Origin: Streptomyces sp. YIM 130001
GTDB lineage: Bacteria > Actinomycetota > Actinomycetes > Streptomycetales > Streptomycetaceae
Length of the DNA: 64,000 nucleotides
Reading direction: 5' to 3'
Assembly: GCF_003574445.1 (NCBI RefSeq)
Contig: NZ_KZ984553.1
Location: forward strand, 124,001 to 188,000
A program made the translations under genes and the position numbers. Below, one piece after another: positions 51,480 through 62,140 of this stretch; within the stretch, counting starts at the first letter, position 1, and every line of letters starts with the position of its first letter. Below the pieces are notes generated by a model. It ran no database searches. It saw nothing but the letters and a program-made list of their open reading frames with translations, and was not told the origin of the DNA.

Positions 51480-51521
51480 GATACGGGGCGGGCGCGGAGT
51501 GATCCGCACCCGCCCCGTATC
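51480..51521. terminator. long hairpin terminator after the GH92 gene
   Basis: GATACGGGGCGGG / CCCGCCCCGTATC forms a 13-bp outer stem; after one mismatch, GCGGA / TCCGC extends it by five pairs to a 4-nt loop. It sits 66 bp after the stop codon. Confidence 0.88.
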
Positions 51522-51655
51522 CGTGCGCGAGGTGGCCGCCCGGTGCGGCGGGGCCGGGCGACACCGGGGTGACCGACCTCTCCCCGTGCGGGGACGACAG
51601 GCGCAAGGGCACCCTTTAGGGTGAATAAGTACTTTTGCGAACCCTGGGAGGTCTT

Positions 51656-53506
51656 TTGTCAGGCGCAGCCGACAGCCCGGGGCGGCAGGACGACGCCGCT
51701 CTGGGCAGCCGTCGAATACGGATCGCACTGGCCGTCTCCGGCGCCGCGGTGATCGCCTTCGGAGGCCTCTACCTGGCCGGGCGGCTCACGGCCGGCGACG
51801 GGATACCCCGGGGCACCCAGGTGGCGGGCGTCGACATCGGCGGCCTCAGCACCGCCCAGGCGCGCGAGCGCCTGACGAAGGAGAAGGGCGCCGACTGGTC
51901 CGCACCCCTCTCCCTGCGGGCCGGCGACCGTACCGCCGAGGTCTCCCCCGCGGCGGCCGGTCTGACCGTCGACGTACCGGCGACCGTGGACCGGGCCGGG
52001 ACGAACAGCGGCAACCCGTTCTCGGTGATCGGCTCCCTGTTCACGGACTCCGACGGCCGGCAGGTCGACCCCGTGGTCGAGGTCGACGAAGGGAAGACCC
52101 GGGCGGCCCTGGAGAAGACCGCGAAGGACGTCGACCGCAAGCCGCGTGACGGTTCGATCACCTTCCGTGACGGCGAAGCGAAGGCGGTCAAGGCCCGCAC
52201 CGGCCAGCGCCTGGACGAGGACGGCGGCGCCGAAGCCCTGCGCGACGCATATCCGGTGGCCGACGACCGGCCGGTGACCTTGCCGGTGGAACGCTCCCGG
52301 CCGGACGTCTCACAGGCCGAAGTCGTCCGCGCCATGGACGAGTTCGCCCGGCCGGCGATGTCCGCGCCGGTCACCCTGACCACCGGCGCGGAGCGGATCA
52401 CCGTCTCCCCCGAGACACTGGGCCGGCACCTTTCCCTGAAGGCCGAGAAGACCCAGAAGGCCGAGAAGACCCAGAAGAGCGAGAAGAGCGAGAAACCGGG
52501 CGGCTCCGCGGACCCTGCGGGCGCGCAGCAGGCTGCCGCCACCGACGACGGCATGCGTCTCGTACCGAAGCTGGACGGCAGGAAACTGCTCGCGGATCCG
52601 GCGTTCGCCGACCAGCTCGCCCGCGCGGCCGGCACTCCGCAGGAGGCCCGGCTCGACGTGCAGGGCGACCAGGTCGTCGTCGCCTCCGACGGGCAGGAGG
52701 GCCGCAGCGTCTCCGCCAAGGACCTGCACAAGGCCGTCATGCCGCTGCTCACGGGCAAGGGCGAGGCGGACCGCACGGGAGCGGTGGCGACCCGGGCCGT
52801 CAAGCCGAAGCTGACCGCCGAGTCGGTGGAGGATCTCGGCATCAAGGAGGTCATGTCGTCGTTCACGGTGAACTTCCCGGCCGCCCCGTACCGCACCACC
52901 AACATCGGGCGGGCCGCGGAGCTGATCGACGGATCCCTGGTGATGCCGGGCGAGACCTGGAGCTTCAACAAGACCGTCGGGGAACGTACCAAGGCGAACG
53001 GCTTCGTGGACGGCACGATGATCCTCGACGGCAAGTACCAGGAGGCAGCCGGCGGCGGAGTGTCCTCGGTGGCCACCACCGTCTTCAACGCCGTGTTCTT
53101 CGCCGGCGTGAAGCCGGTCGAGTACGGGGCGCACTCCTTCTACATCGAACGCTATCCGGAGGGCCGGGAGGCCACGGTCGCCTGGGGCAGCCTCGACCAG
53201 AGCTTCCAGAACGACTCCGGGCACGCGATGTACATCCGGGCCACCGCCACGGACACCTCGGTCACGGTGACGTTCCTCGGCACCCGCAAGTACGACAACG
53301 TCGAGGCGGAGAAGGGCCCGCGCACCAACATCAAGCAGCCCGCGAAGCACGAGGTCAAGGGCGACAAGTGCGAGCCGCAGACGCCGTACGAGGGCTTCGA
53401 CGTCTCGGTCGACCGCGTCTTCCAGAACGACGGCGCCGAGGTGCGCCGCGAAACCTTCAACACGCACTACACGCCGCGCGACGAGATCACCTGCGTGGAC
53501 AAGTAG
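51656..53506 (+). CDS. VanW family protein
   Basis: A 616-aa protein with one membrane segment near residues 20-40 and a large extracellular part. Two peptidoglycan-binding-like (PG_binding_4) regions flank a Lys/Glu-rich linker (EKTQKAEKTQKSEKSEK near 260). The VanW domain follows (about 395-530: MPGETWSFNKTVGERTKANGF, GGGVSSVATTVFNAVFFAG). VanW was named from glycopeptide-resistance clusters, but its function is unknown; no other van genes are here. The start is TTG with GGGAGG four bases away; an upstream TTG has no ribosome site. It stands alone between the GH92 terminator and the VOC gene. Confidence 0.87.
   Translation: MSGAADSPGRQDDAALGSRRIRIALAVSGAAVIAFGGLYLAGRLTAGDGIPRGTQVAGVDIGGLSTAQARERLTKEKGADWSAPLSLRAGDRTAEVSPAAAGLTVDVPATVDRAGTNSGNPFSVIGSLFTDSDGRQVDPVVEVDEGKTRAALEKTAKDVDRKPRDGSITFRDGEAKAVKARTGQRLDEDGGAEALRDAYPVADDRPVTLPVERSRPDVSQAEVVRAMDEFARPAMSAPVTLTTGAERITVSPETLGRHLSLKAEKTQKAEKTQKSEKSEKPGGSADPAGAQQAAATDDGMRLVPKLDGRKLLADPAFADQLARAAGTPQEARLDVQGDQVVVASDGQEGRSVSAKDLHKAVMPLLTGKGEADRTGAVATRAVKPKLTAESVEDLGIKEVMSSFTVNFPAAPYRTTNIGRAAELIDGSLVMPGETWSFNKTVGERTKANGFVDGTMILDGKYQEAAGGGVSSVATTVFNAVFFAGVKPVEYGAHSFYIERYPEGREATVAWGSLDQSFQNDSGHAMYIRATATDTSVTVTFLGTRKYDNVEAEKGPRTNIKQPAKHEVKGDKCEPQTPYEGFDVSVDRVFQNDGAEVRRETFNTHYTPRDEITCVDK
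52442..52477. repeat. 18-bp tandem repeat in the VanW gene
   Basis: GCCGAGAAGACCCAGAAG occurs twice head to tail, followed by two AGCGAGAA units. It encodes the charged linker of the VanW protein. Confidence 0.9.
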
Positions 53507-53517
53507 TCCTCCGAGGG

Positions 53518-53536
53518 TGCGGGCGGCTCACCCGCA
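53518..53536. terminator. hairpin after the VanW gene
   Basis: TGCGGG / CCCGCA with a 7-nt loop, 12 bp after the stop codon. Modest stability. Confidence 0.45.
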
Positions 53537-53658
53537 GCAGCAGAAGGACACTCGACAGTCACGCACGGCTGTAGCTAAGATCCACGGCAGCATCGCGTGC
53601 CGGTCACCGACCGGGTGAGGCATGGAGGTGCCGGAGTCTGCCTTTGGAGGCATTCACC

Positions 53659-54054
53659 GTGTCAGTGCAGTTCAATCACACCATCATCGCGTCGAAGGAC
53701 GCACGGGAGTCCGCGGAGTTCTTCGCGGAGCTTCTCGGACTCGAAGTAGGCGCCCCCTGGGGCCCGTTCACCCCGGTAGTACTCGACAACGGGGTCACGC
53801 TGGACTTCGCCACCCCGCCCGACGGGAACACCCCGCTGCAGCACTACGCGTTCCTCGTCTCGGAGGACGTCTTCGACGCCGCGTACCAGAAGATCTCGGA
53901 CCGCCGTCTGCAGCACTGGGCCGACCCGCACCAGCAGCACCCGGGCGAGTACAACACCAACGACGGCGGCAAGGGTGTCTACTTCCTCGACCCGTCCGGG
54001 CACGCGATGGAGATCCTGACCGTCCCGTACGGCGGCTGGCCGACCGAGAAGTAG
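53659..54054 (+). CDS. VOC family protein (glyoxalase/bleomycin-resistance-like)
   Basis: A 131-aa protein of the vicinal-oxygen-chelate fold with one beta-alpha-beta-beta-beta pair per half. FNHTIIASKDARESAEFFAELLGLE opens the first half, and YNTNDGGKGVYFLDPSGHAMEILTVPYGG closes the second, with the usual metal-ligand positions H, H and E visible in part. Members are dioxygenases, glyoxalases or drug-binding proteins; which applies here is unknown. The GTG start follows GGAGG at eight bases. A 14-bp-stem terminator separates it from the convergent acnA. Confidence 0.88.
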   Translation: MSVQFNHTIIASKDARESAEFFAELLGLEVGAPWGPFTPVVLDNGVTLDFATPPDGNTPLQHYAFLVSEDVFDAAYQKISDRRLQHWADPHQQHPGEYNTNDGGKGVYFLDPSGHAMEILTVPYGGWPTEK

Positions 54055-54082
54055 CCGCCGCCGGAGGTTCACCACGCAGCAA

Positions 54083-54116
54083 GGGCCGCACCCCGCGGAG
54101 AAGCGGGGTGCGGCCC
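54083..54116. terminator. bidirectional terminator between the VOC gene and acnA
   Basis: GGGCCGCACCCCGC and GCGGGGTGCGGCCC form a perfect 14-bp stem with a 6-nt GGAGAA loop between two convergent genes. Confidence 0.9.
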
Positions 54117-54135
54117 AACTGCTGTGCCGGGTCGG

Positions 54136-57048
<2,913 letters not shown>

Positions 57049-57059
57049 TCATGCCCGGC

Positions 57060-57117
57060 CACCCCAGTCTCCCGCTCCGGCGCCCATCGGGCGCGGCCGG
57101 GAGATGCCCCTGGGGTG
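57060..57117. terminator. compound hairpin terminator after the surface-protein gene
   Basis: CACCCCAG / CTGGGGTG, TCTCCCG / CGGGAGA and GCGCCC / GGGCGC nest into one long, bulged stem just downstream of the leftward surface-protein stop codon. Confidence 0.8.
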
Positions 57118-57383
57118 ACCGGGCAGTGGCGTGGCCGGCCGGGTGCTACTTGCCCTTGTCGGGCCCGCCCCTCTTGTTCTTCAAGGTGACGGGGACGCCG
57201 TCCGCACTGTTCTCGGCTGTGACGGCGTACGGGCCGGTGACCGGGTTGTCCGGCAGTACGTAACCCTCCGGGACCTCCGTCTCGCGCAGGTAGTACTCGC
57301 CGAGCGGCAGGTCCGCGAAGGACGACTTGCCGGATGCGTCGGTGGCGCGCCCCTGGCGGGTGCGGGTGTCCGGGTCCGCACCG

Positions 57384-57430
57384 CCGGTCTGCAGGCCCTC
57401 GGTGCCGTTGGTCTCGCGCCAGAGCTCGAA
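57384..57430. repeat. 47-bp repeat, copy A, in the SpaA-type domain 2
   Basis: Nearly identical to 57726-57772, with two mismatches (CTCGGT versus GTCGGC in the middle). The two copies encode the ELWRETNG...GLQTGG stretch of the two SpaA-like domains, so one domain arose by duplication. Confidence 0.9.
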
Positions 57431-57725
57431 GACCGCGCCGCCGAGCGGCTTTCCGGTTCTGGCGTCCTTCTTGAGCAGGTCGAGGGAGCCGGTGAGGTCG
57501 TTGGGGACTCGGACGGGGCGGTTCTCGGCCGTGATCCTGGCTCCGGCCTGCGGATCCTCGGAAGTGATCACGAGCGGACCGAAAACGGCCGGGTCGGGCA
57601 GGTCGTAGCCGTCGGGGGCGGCCGTCTCGCGCCAGTAGTAGGAGCCCGGCGACACGTCCTCGGCGCAGACGCCGTCGCCGTCCGTGGTGCAGGTGTCGCC
57701 CACCCGGCTGTCGGGAGCGGAGCCC

Positions 57726-57772
57726 CCGGTCTGCAGGCCGTCGGCGCCGTTGGTCTCGCGCCAGAGCTCGAA
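57726..57772. repeat. 47-bp repeat, copy B, in the SpaA-type domain 1
   Basis: Partner of 57384-57430, 342 bp apart. Recombination between them would delete one domain exactly in frame (342 is a multiple of three). Confidence 0.9.
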
Positions 57773-58938
57773 TCTGGCGCCGGGCAGCGGGTCGCCGGTG
57801 TCGGCATCCTTCTTGTCGACCTGGACCACACCCTGCCCCTGCGGGGCGTTGCCGCACTCCGGCAGGTCGCCGTTGAACGGATAGTTGTGGAACTCCTGAC
57901 CGCCGCCGCCGGACGCCGCACTGGCGTGGGTCATCGAGCCCGTGGTGAAGAAGCGGCCGTTGATGCCCGGCAGGCTGACCGTCGTCATCGAGCTCTGCTC
58001 ACCGAGCAGCACACTGCCCTGGAACTGCCCGGTGCCCTTCAGCTCGGCCGTCGTGGCATCCGGGAAGTCCACAGCAGTCGGTCGCGGTAGGAGTTGAGCG
58101 CGTCGGTGCTGTCGTCGATGCCGCCGCTGTAGGTGTTGATGACGCGGTCCGCACCGAGCACGTTGACCAGGATGGTCGCCCCGTCGGGAATGCCCTCGAA
58201 GATGACGCCCTGCTGGCCGCCGCTCGGGCCGACCATGTCGAAGTCGACGTTGAAGACCTGCAGCGACGAGGCGCCGTCGCCGGTGAAGCGGGTCTGCGTC
58301 CCCTCGTTGACCGCCGTGCCGGTCGCGGGGCGGGACTCACCGTTCGCGCGTGCGTAGCACCGGCTCGCCTCGGTGAGTTCGTCACGCAGTCCGGCGTAGG
58401 GGGTGGCGGCGTCCGGGTCCTCGGTCACCGTGGTGTCGACGTCGCCGGACACCGAACCGGCATGCCGGACCACTCCGTCCTCGCCGAGCAGGGTCTGGCC
58501 GGGCGCGACCGCCACGTTCCCGCCGGTGGTCAAGTAGTCCGAGCCGTCCGGCGGGGGTACGCGGGACCCGACGCCGGCGAGGCCGATGTTGTAGACGCCG
58601 CTGACGCCGGCGGCCTTGTTCATGTCGAAGTCGCCGAGCACGACACTGCGGCCCTCGGCCTCGGCCGCCGAACCGCGCACGAGGAAGTCCTCGCCCACGA
58701 AGATGTTGATGCCGTTGTCGTATCCGGCGATGGGTCCGTTGCTGATGCCCGGGAACGGGTCCGGACAGTCGCCGGGCACGCAGGGGCCGAGTCCGCCCGG
58801 CAGCGGCGCCGCGGTCGCGGGCCCCGCGGCGAGGCCCAGGGTGAGCACCGGCAGTACGCCGGCCAGCACCGCGCAGGCGAGTCCGGTGGAACCGGCGCGG
58901 GCACGCCACGTGGTGACGCGTCGAGTGATGGGTTTCAT

Positions 58939-59218
58939 GCCGCGAGGATCAGAGCGCGCCCAGGACGATGCCGGGCACGACGCGTCGCTTGGTGCGTTTG
59001 CCCGACACCCCGTCACCCCCACGTGCCTCAACGTTTCTTGACGCTTGATCAGCTTTCCGGCCGCGCCGACGCCCCCTCCGCACCGCGGCAAATCCCCGCC
59101 GACACCGCCCCGTAGGCGGATCCACAACTCCACCTGCACGACCGAGCGTCACGCTTTTCCGGCCACGGGTCACTCAGGGTCATCCCCCTAATGGCCCCAC
59201 CCCAGACCCCTCGAGAAG
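58939..59218. other. region between the surface-protein start and the murA2 promoter
   Basis: About 280 bp with no convincing gene. It must hold the leftward promoter of the surface-protein gene and upstream sequence of murA2. I see no clear repeat or hairpin in it. Confidence 0.5.
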
Positions 59219-59223
59219 TTGAC

Positions 59224-59239
59224 ATCTCATATCTGAGAT
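59224..59239. promoter_or_regulatory. palindrome at the murA2 promoter
   Basis: ATCTCA-TATC-TGAGAT, perfect 6-bp arms. It touches TAGCCT (59239-59244), which sits at the -10 position for transcription starting on the ATG, with TTGACA (59219-59224) overlapping its left edge. No ribosome site is present, so the gene is probably leaderless. The site may be bound by the gene's own XRE domain. Confidence 0.6.
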
Positions 59240-59250
59240 AGCCTGCACCT

Positions 59251-60777
59251 ATGGCAGACGACTACCTCGTACGCATCGGTAAGCTCATCCGCGACGCCCG
59301 TCAGCACCGGGGCTGGACACAGTCCCAGCTCGCCGAGGCGCTCGGCACCAGCCAGAGTGCGGTGAACCGCATCGAGCGCGGGAATCAAAACATCAGCCTT
59401 GAGATGATCGCTCGAATCGGTGAAGCGCTCGACAGCGAGATCGTCTCTCTGGGCTACGCGGGCCCGATGCATCTGCGCGTGGTCGGCGGCCGCCGGCTCT
59501 CCGGCGCGATCGACGTGAAGACCAGCAAGAACGCCTGCGTGGCACTGCTCTGCGCCTCGCTGCTCAACCAGGGCCGCACCGTACTGCGCCGAGTGGCCCG
59601 TATCGAGGAGGTCTTCCGGATCCTCGAGGTGCTCAACTCGGTGGGCGTACGCACCCGTTGGATCAACGACGGAGTGGACCTGGAGATCGTGCCGCCGGCC
59701 GAGCTCGATCTGGACGCGATCGACGAGGAGGCCGCGCGCCGCACTCGCTCGATCATCATGTTCCTCGGCCCGCTCCTGCACCGGATGGACCGCTTCAAGC
59801 TCCCGTACGCCGGCGGCTGCGACCTCGGCACGCGCACCGTCGAACCGCACATGATCGCGCTGCGCCGCTTCGGGCTCGAGGTCACCGCGACCGAGGGGAT
59901 CTACCACGCGGAGGTCCAGCGGACCTCGCCCGACCGCCCCATCGTGCTGACCGAGCGCGGCGACACGGTGACCGAGAACGCCCTGCTCGCTGCCGCGCGC
60001 CACGACGGTGTCACCGTCATCCGCAACGCCTCCTCCAACTACATGGTCCAGGACCTGTGCTTCTTCCTCGAGGCGCTCGGCGTCCAGGTGGACGGCATCG
60101 GCACCACCACCCTGACCGTGCACGGTGTCCCGGTCATCGACACCGACGTCGACTACTCGCCGTCCGAGGACCCGGTCGAGGCGATGAGCCTGGTGGCGGC
60201 CGCGGTGGTCACCGAGTCCGAACTGACCGTGCGGCGCGTGCCGATCGAGTTCCTGGAGATCGAGCTGGCGGTACTCGAGGAGATGGGGCTCGACCACGAC
60301 CGCTCGGCGGAGTACCCGGCGGACAACGGCCGGACCCGCCTGGTCGACCTGACGGTGCGTCCGTCCAAGCTCGAGGCACCGATCGACAAGATCCACCCGA
60401 TGCCGTTCCCCGGCCTGAACATCGACAACGTGCCGTTCTTCGCGGCCATCACGGCCGTCGCCCAGGGGCAGACCCTGATCCACGACTGGGTCTACGACAA
60501 CCGCGCGATCTATCTCACCGACCTCAACCGCCTGGGCGGCCGGCTCCAACTCCTGGACCCTCACCGGGTGTTGGTCGAAGGTCCGACGCGGTGGCGGGCC
60601 TCCGAGATGATGTGCCCGCCGGCCCTGCGCCCCGCCGTCGTCATCCTGCTCGCCATGATGGCCGCCGAGGGCACCTCGGTGCTGCGCAACGTCTACGTCA
60701 TCAACCGCGGCTACGAGGACCTGGCCGAGCGCCTGAACTCGGTGGGCGCCCAGATCGAGACGTTCCGCGACATCTGA
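59251..60777 (+). CDS. murA2: MurA-type enolpyruvyl transferase fused to an XRE helix-turn-helix (MurA2)
   Basis: A 508-aa protein. Residues 9-64 are an XRE-family DNA-binding helix-turn-helix (IRDARQHRGWTQSQLAEALGTSQSAVNRIERG). Residues 75-505 form an EPT-type domain homologous to UDP-GlcNAc 1-carboxyvinyltransferase, the first committed step of peptidoglycan synthesis. The substrate lysine-asparagine pair is K93/N94 (TSKNACVAL). The PEP-binding cysteine is C190 in AGGCDLGTR, and the acid residue region is IHDWVYDNRAIYL. As I recall, the S. coelicolor counterpart is SCO5998 (murA2). Whether it is an enzyme, a regulator or both is open. A palindrome overlaps its promoter. Confidence 0.92.
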   Translation: MADDYLVRIGKLIRDARQHRGWTQSQLAEALGTSQSAVNRIERGNQNISLEMIARIGEALDSEIVSLGYAGPMHLRVVGGRRLSGAIDVKTSKNACVALLCASLLNQGRTVLRRVARIEEVFRILEVLNSVGVRTRWINDGVDLEIVPPAELDLDAIDEEAARRTRSIIMFLGPLLHRMDRFKLPYAGGCDLGTRTVEPHMIALRRFGLEVTATEGIYHAEVQRTSPDRPIVLTERGDTVTENALLAAARHDGVTVIRNASSNYMVQDLCFFLEALGVQVDGIGTTTLTVHGVPVIDTDVDYSPSEDPVEAMSLVAAAVVTESELTVRRVPIEFLEIELAVLEEMGLDHDRSAEYPADNGRTRLVDLTVRPSKLEAPIDKIHPMPFPGLNIDNVPFFAAITAVAQGQTLIHDWVYDNRAIYLTDLNRLGGRLQLLDPHRVLVEGPTRWRASEMMCPPALRPAVVILLAMMAAEGTSVLRNVYVINRGYEDLAERLNSVGAQIETFRDI

Positions 60778-60789
60778 TGCGACGATCCC

Positions 60790-60837
60790 GCCGCACCCCG
60801 TGCGACCTGCCGTTGAGCGGGTCGCACGGGGTGCGGC
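60790..60837. terminator. 18-bp stem terminator after murA2
   Basis: A perfect 18-bp stem (the 5' arm begins GCCGCACCCCGTGCGACC) with a 12-nt loop, starting 13 bp after the murA2 stop. Confidence 0.92.
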
Positions 60838-61127
60838 GGCAGCTCCGGGGATTCTCCGCGGCTTCTCCGCGACGTTGAGCAGGCGGCGAGCTGTGCGTGC
60901 GCTGCCTCGTGCGACGGTGAGGCGGCCCTCGGCCACGCGCCGGCGGTACCAGACCCGCCTGGACTTGCGCTCGACGGCCCGAGGCAGCTGGTCGAGGCCG
61001 TTGGTCGGCTCGATTCCACCTTGTCCACGGTGTGGACCTGCGCGAAACTCCTGACGGTCCGGTCTCTCCATCAGAGACGTGTCGGGAGACAGGTGACCTC
61101 CTAAGCACCCTCACCGGGAGACACCTC
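60838..61127. other. noncoding region between murA2 and the small secreted protein
   Basis: About 290 bp. An Arg-rich open frame on the minus strand (VERKSRRVWYRRRVAEGRLT near 60950) reads like an old coding remnant, but I could not assign it to a family and it has no start or stop context. GGGAG before 61128 serves the next gene. Confidence 0.4.
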
Positions 61128-61592
61128 ATGAACAGGCACTGCTTCGGCGCCAGAATCGTTCTCACACTGACAGCGGCGGGTGGGCTGGCACTGACCGGCG
61201 TCTCGTCGGCTTCGGGAGCACCCCCGGCCTCGCCGTCGGCATCTTCATCGGCCACATCAGCCACATCGGCCACCTGGACGCTGGAGCAGTCGGACCAGGA
61301 GGTGTGCAGCCGCCCGGACACCGGGCCCCACAACTTCTACTTCCTCGCCCCGGTCACCGGATCCACCACGAAGGACATCAAGCTCGAACTCCAGGACCTG
61401 CCCACCAACGTGACCAGCAGCGGCGGGACAGTACACCCCGGCGAACTCAACGACAGCGGAGAGTTCAACGGCTTCGTGCACGTGGCCATCGGGCCGACCC
61501 CGGCCGGCGAGTACGACATCAAGCTGGTGGCCTCGGACGGCACGGACACCCAGAGCAGTCCGGCCCGGATCTCCGTCAGGTCCGATTGCTGA
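61128..61592 (+). CDS. small secreted protein of unknown function
   Basis: A 154-aa exported protein. A Sec signal peptide spans about 1-29 (ARIVLTLTAAGGLALTGVSSASG), then a short Ser/Ala/Thr-rich spacer with a SATSAT repeat. The mature part (TWTLEQSDQEVCSRPDTGPHNFYFLAPVTGSTT to the end) looks all-beta and immunoglobulin- or transthyretin-like, with one Cys near its start and one at the C-terminus (SDC), suited to a disulfide. I do not recognise a family. The ATG has GGGAG seven to eight bases upstream. There is no neighbour on the same strand that suggests a role. Confidence 0.75.
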   Translation: MNRHCFGARIVLTLTAAGGLALTGVSSASGAPPASPSASSSATSATSATWTLEQSDQEVCSRPDTGPHNFYFLAPVTGSTTKDIKLELQDLPTNVTSSGGTVHPGELNDSGEFNGFVHVAIGPTPAGEYDIKLVASDGTDTQSSPARISVRSDC

Positions 61593-61734
61593 CCACACCG
61601 GAACGCACCCTCACCAGAGGCGCCGGCTGCGGCTACGGCTCCGAGGCCCTGCTGCTCCGTGATCGCCTGCCCGCGCGAGGCCCGTCGGGCGGGGAAGTCG
61701 GCCGGCCCGCGCCGTAACAGCCCCTGCCCCGTAC
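61593..61734. other. noncoding spacer
   Basis: About 140 bp between the secreted protein and the reductase relic. I see no gene, hairpin or repeat worth naming. Confidence 0.4.
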
Positions 61735-61985
61735 GAGGTCGTCAAGACCGCGCGGGATCTCCTCCATGGGGGTGACGGCATCGTGGGCGTGAGGCCAGTA
61801 GAGATCGGCGTGATCGGTGTTCGGCCGACGGAGTGCTCGGAGGCGAGGGCGAAGTCCCCACGGTCCTTGCTGATCGGTTCGCCGACGAGCCGCTCGGACG
61901 CGCCGCCCTGGTAGCCCTCGCCAGGGTCGAGGAAATTGCCGTCGGCCTGAACGTGGGTCTCGAACACTTTCGTGGGCCGGGCGGG
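61735..61985 (-). pseudogene. aldo/keto reductase fragment, decayed
   Basis: On the minus strand, KVFETHVQADGNFLDPGEGY, then GGASERLVGEPI and FALASEHSVG, matches the early TIM-barrel of aldo/keto reductases. After a frameshift near 61810, the other frame gives NTDHADLYWPHAHDAVTPME and EEIPRGLDDLV, which is the next conserved region of the same family. The stretch normally between them (about 25 residues containing the GGNHRK-type loop) is missing, as are the first 40 residues and the C-terminal half. The catalytic Lys context has also drifted. It is a relic, not a working gene. Confidence 0.8.
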
Positions 61986-62140
61986 AGTGCCAGGATGCCT
62001 TGCCAAAGAATGTTCTCGGTGTGCCCCGCGGGGGTGGGGCGGGATGTGCTGTGACGCGCGAGCCCGGAGGGTCCGCGCCATGAGGCCTGAACGGCGTTAC
62101 GGCGATACCGAGGGCCTGGTAACGGTGGGGAGCGTGGGCC

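Larger units (their letters stand above)
57146..58938 (-). pseudogene. choice-of-anchor A / SpaA-like surface protein, broken by a frameshift
   Basis: Two adjacent frames together encode one secreted surface protein of about 597 residues. Frame 1 (58938 to about 58069) has a signal peptide and the choice-of-anchor A start ([24 protein letters not shown]). It reaches [12 protein letters not shown] and then shifts, giving TSRMPRRPS and a stop. Frame 2 resumes as [13 protein letters not shown], which is the expected continuation: a single missing T between 58068 and 58069 (A on the coding strand, restoring LLWNFPDATT) explains it. Frame 2 carries two SpaA/Cna-B-type domains with nearly identical ELWRETNG segments and ends in KNKRGGPDKGK without LPXTG. 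Either a true pseudogene or a sequencing error. Confidence 0.85.

Noticed and set aside
61000..61030. tRNA-like GGCTCGATTCC stretch
   Set aside because: It superficially resembles a T-arm, but no acceptor stem or anticodon arm can be built around it.
60850..61071. Arg-rich minus-strand frame (KSRRVWYRRRVAEGRLT)
   Set aside because: It looks like a possible coding relic, but I cannot place it in any family and it continues as a shadow of murA2. Not listed as a gene.
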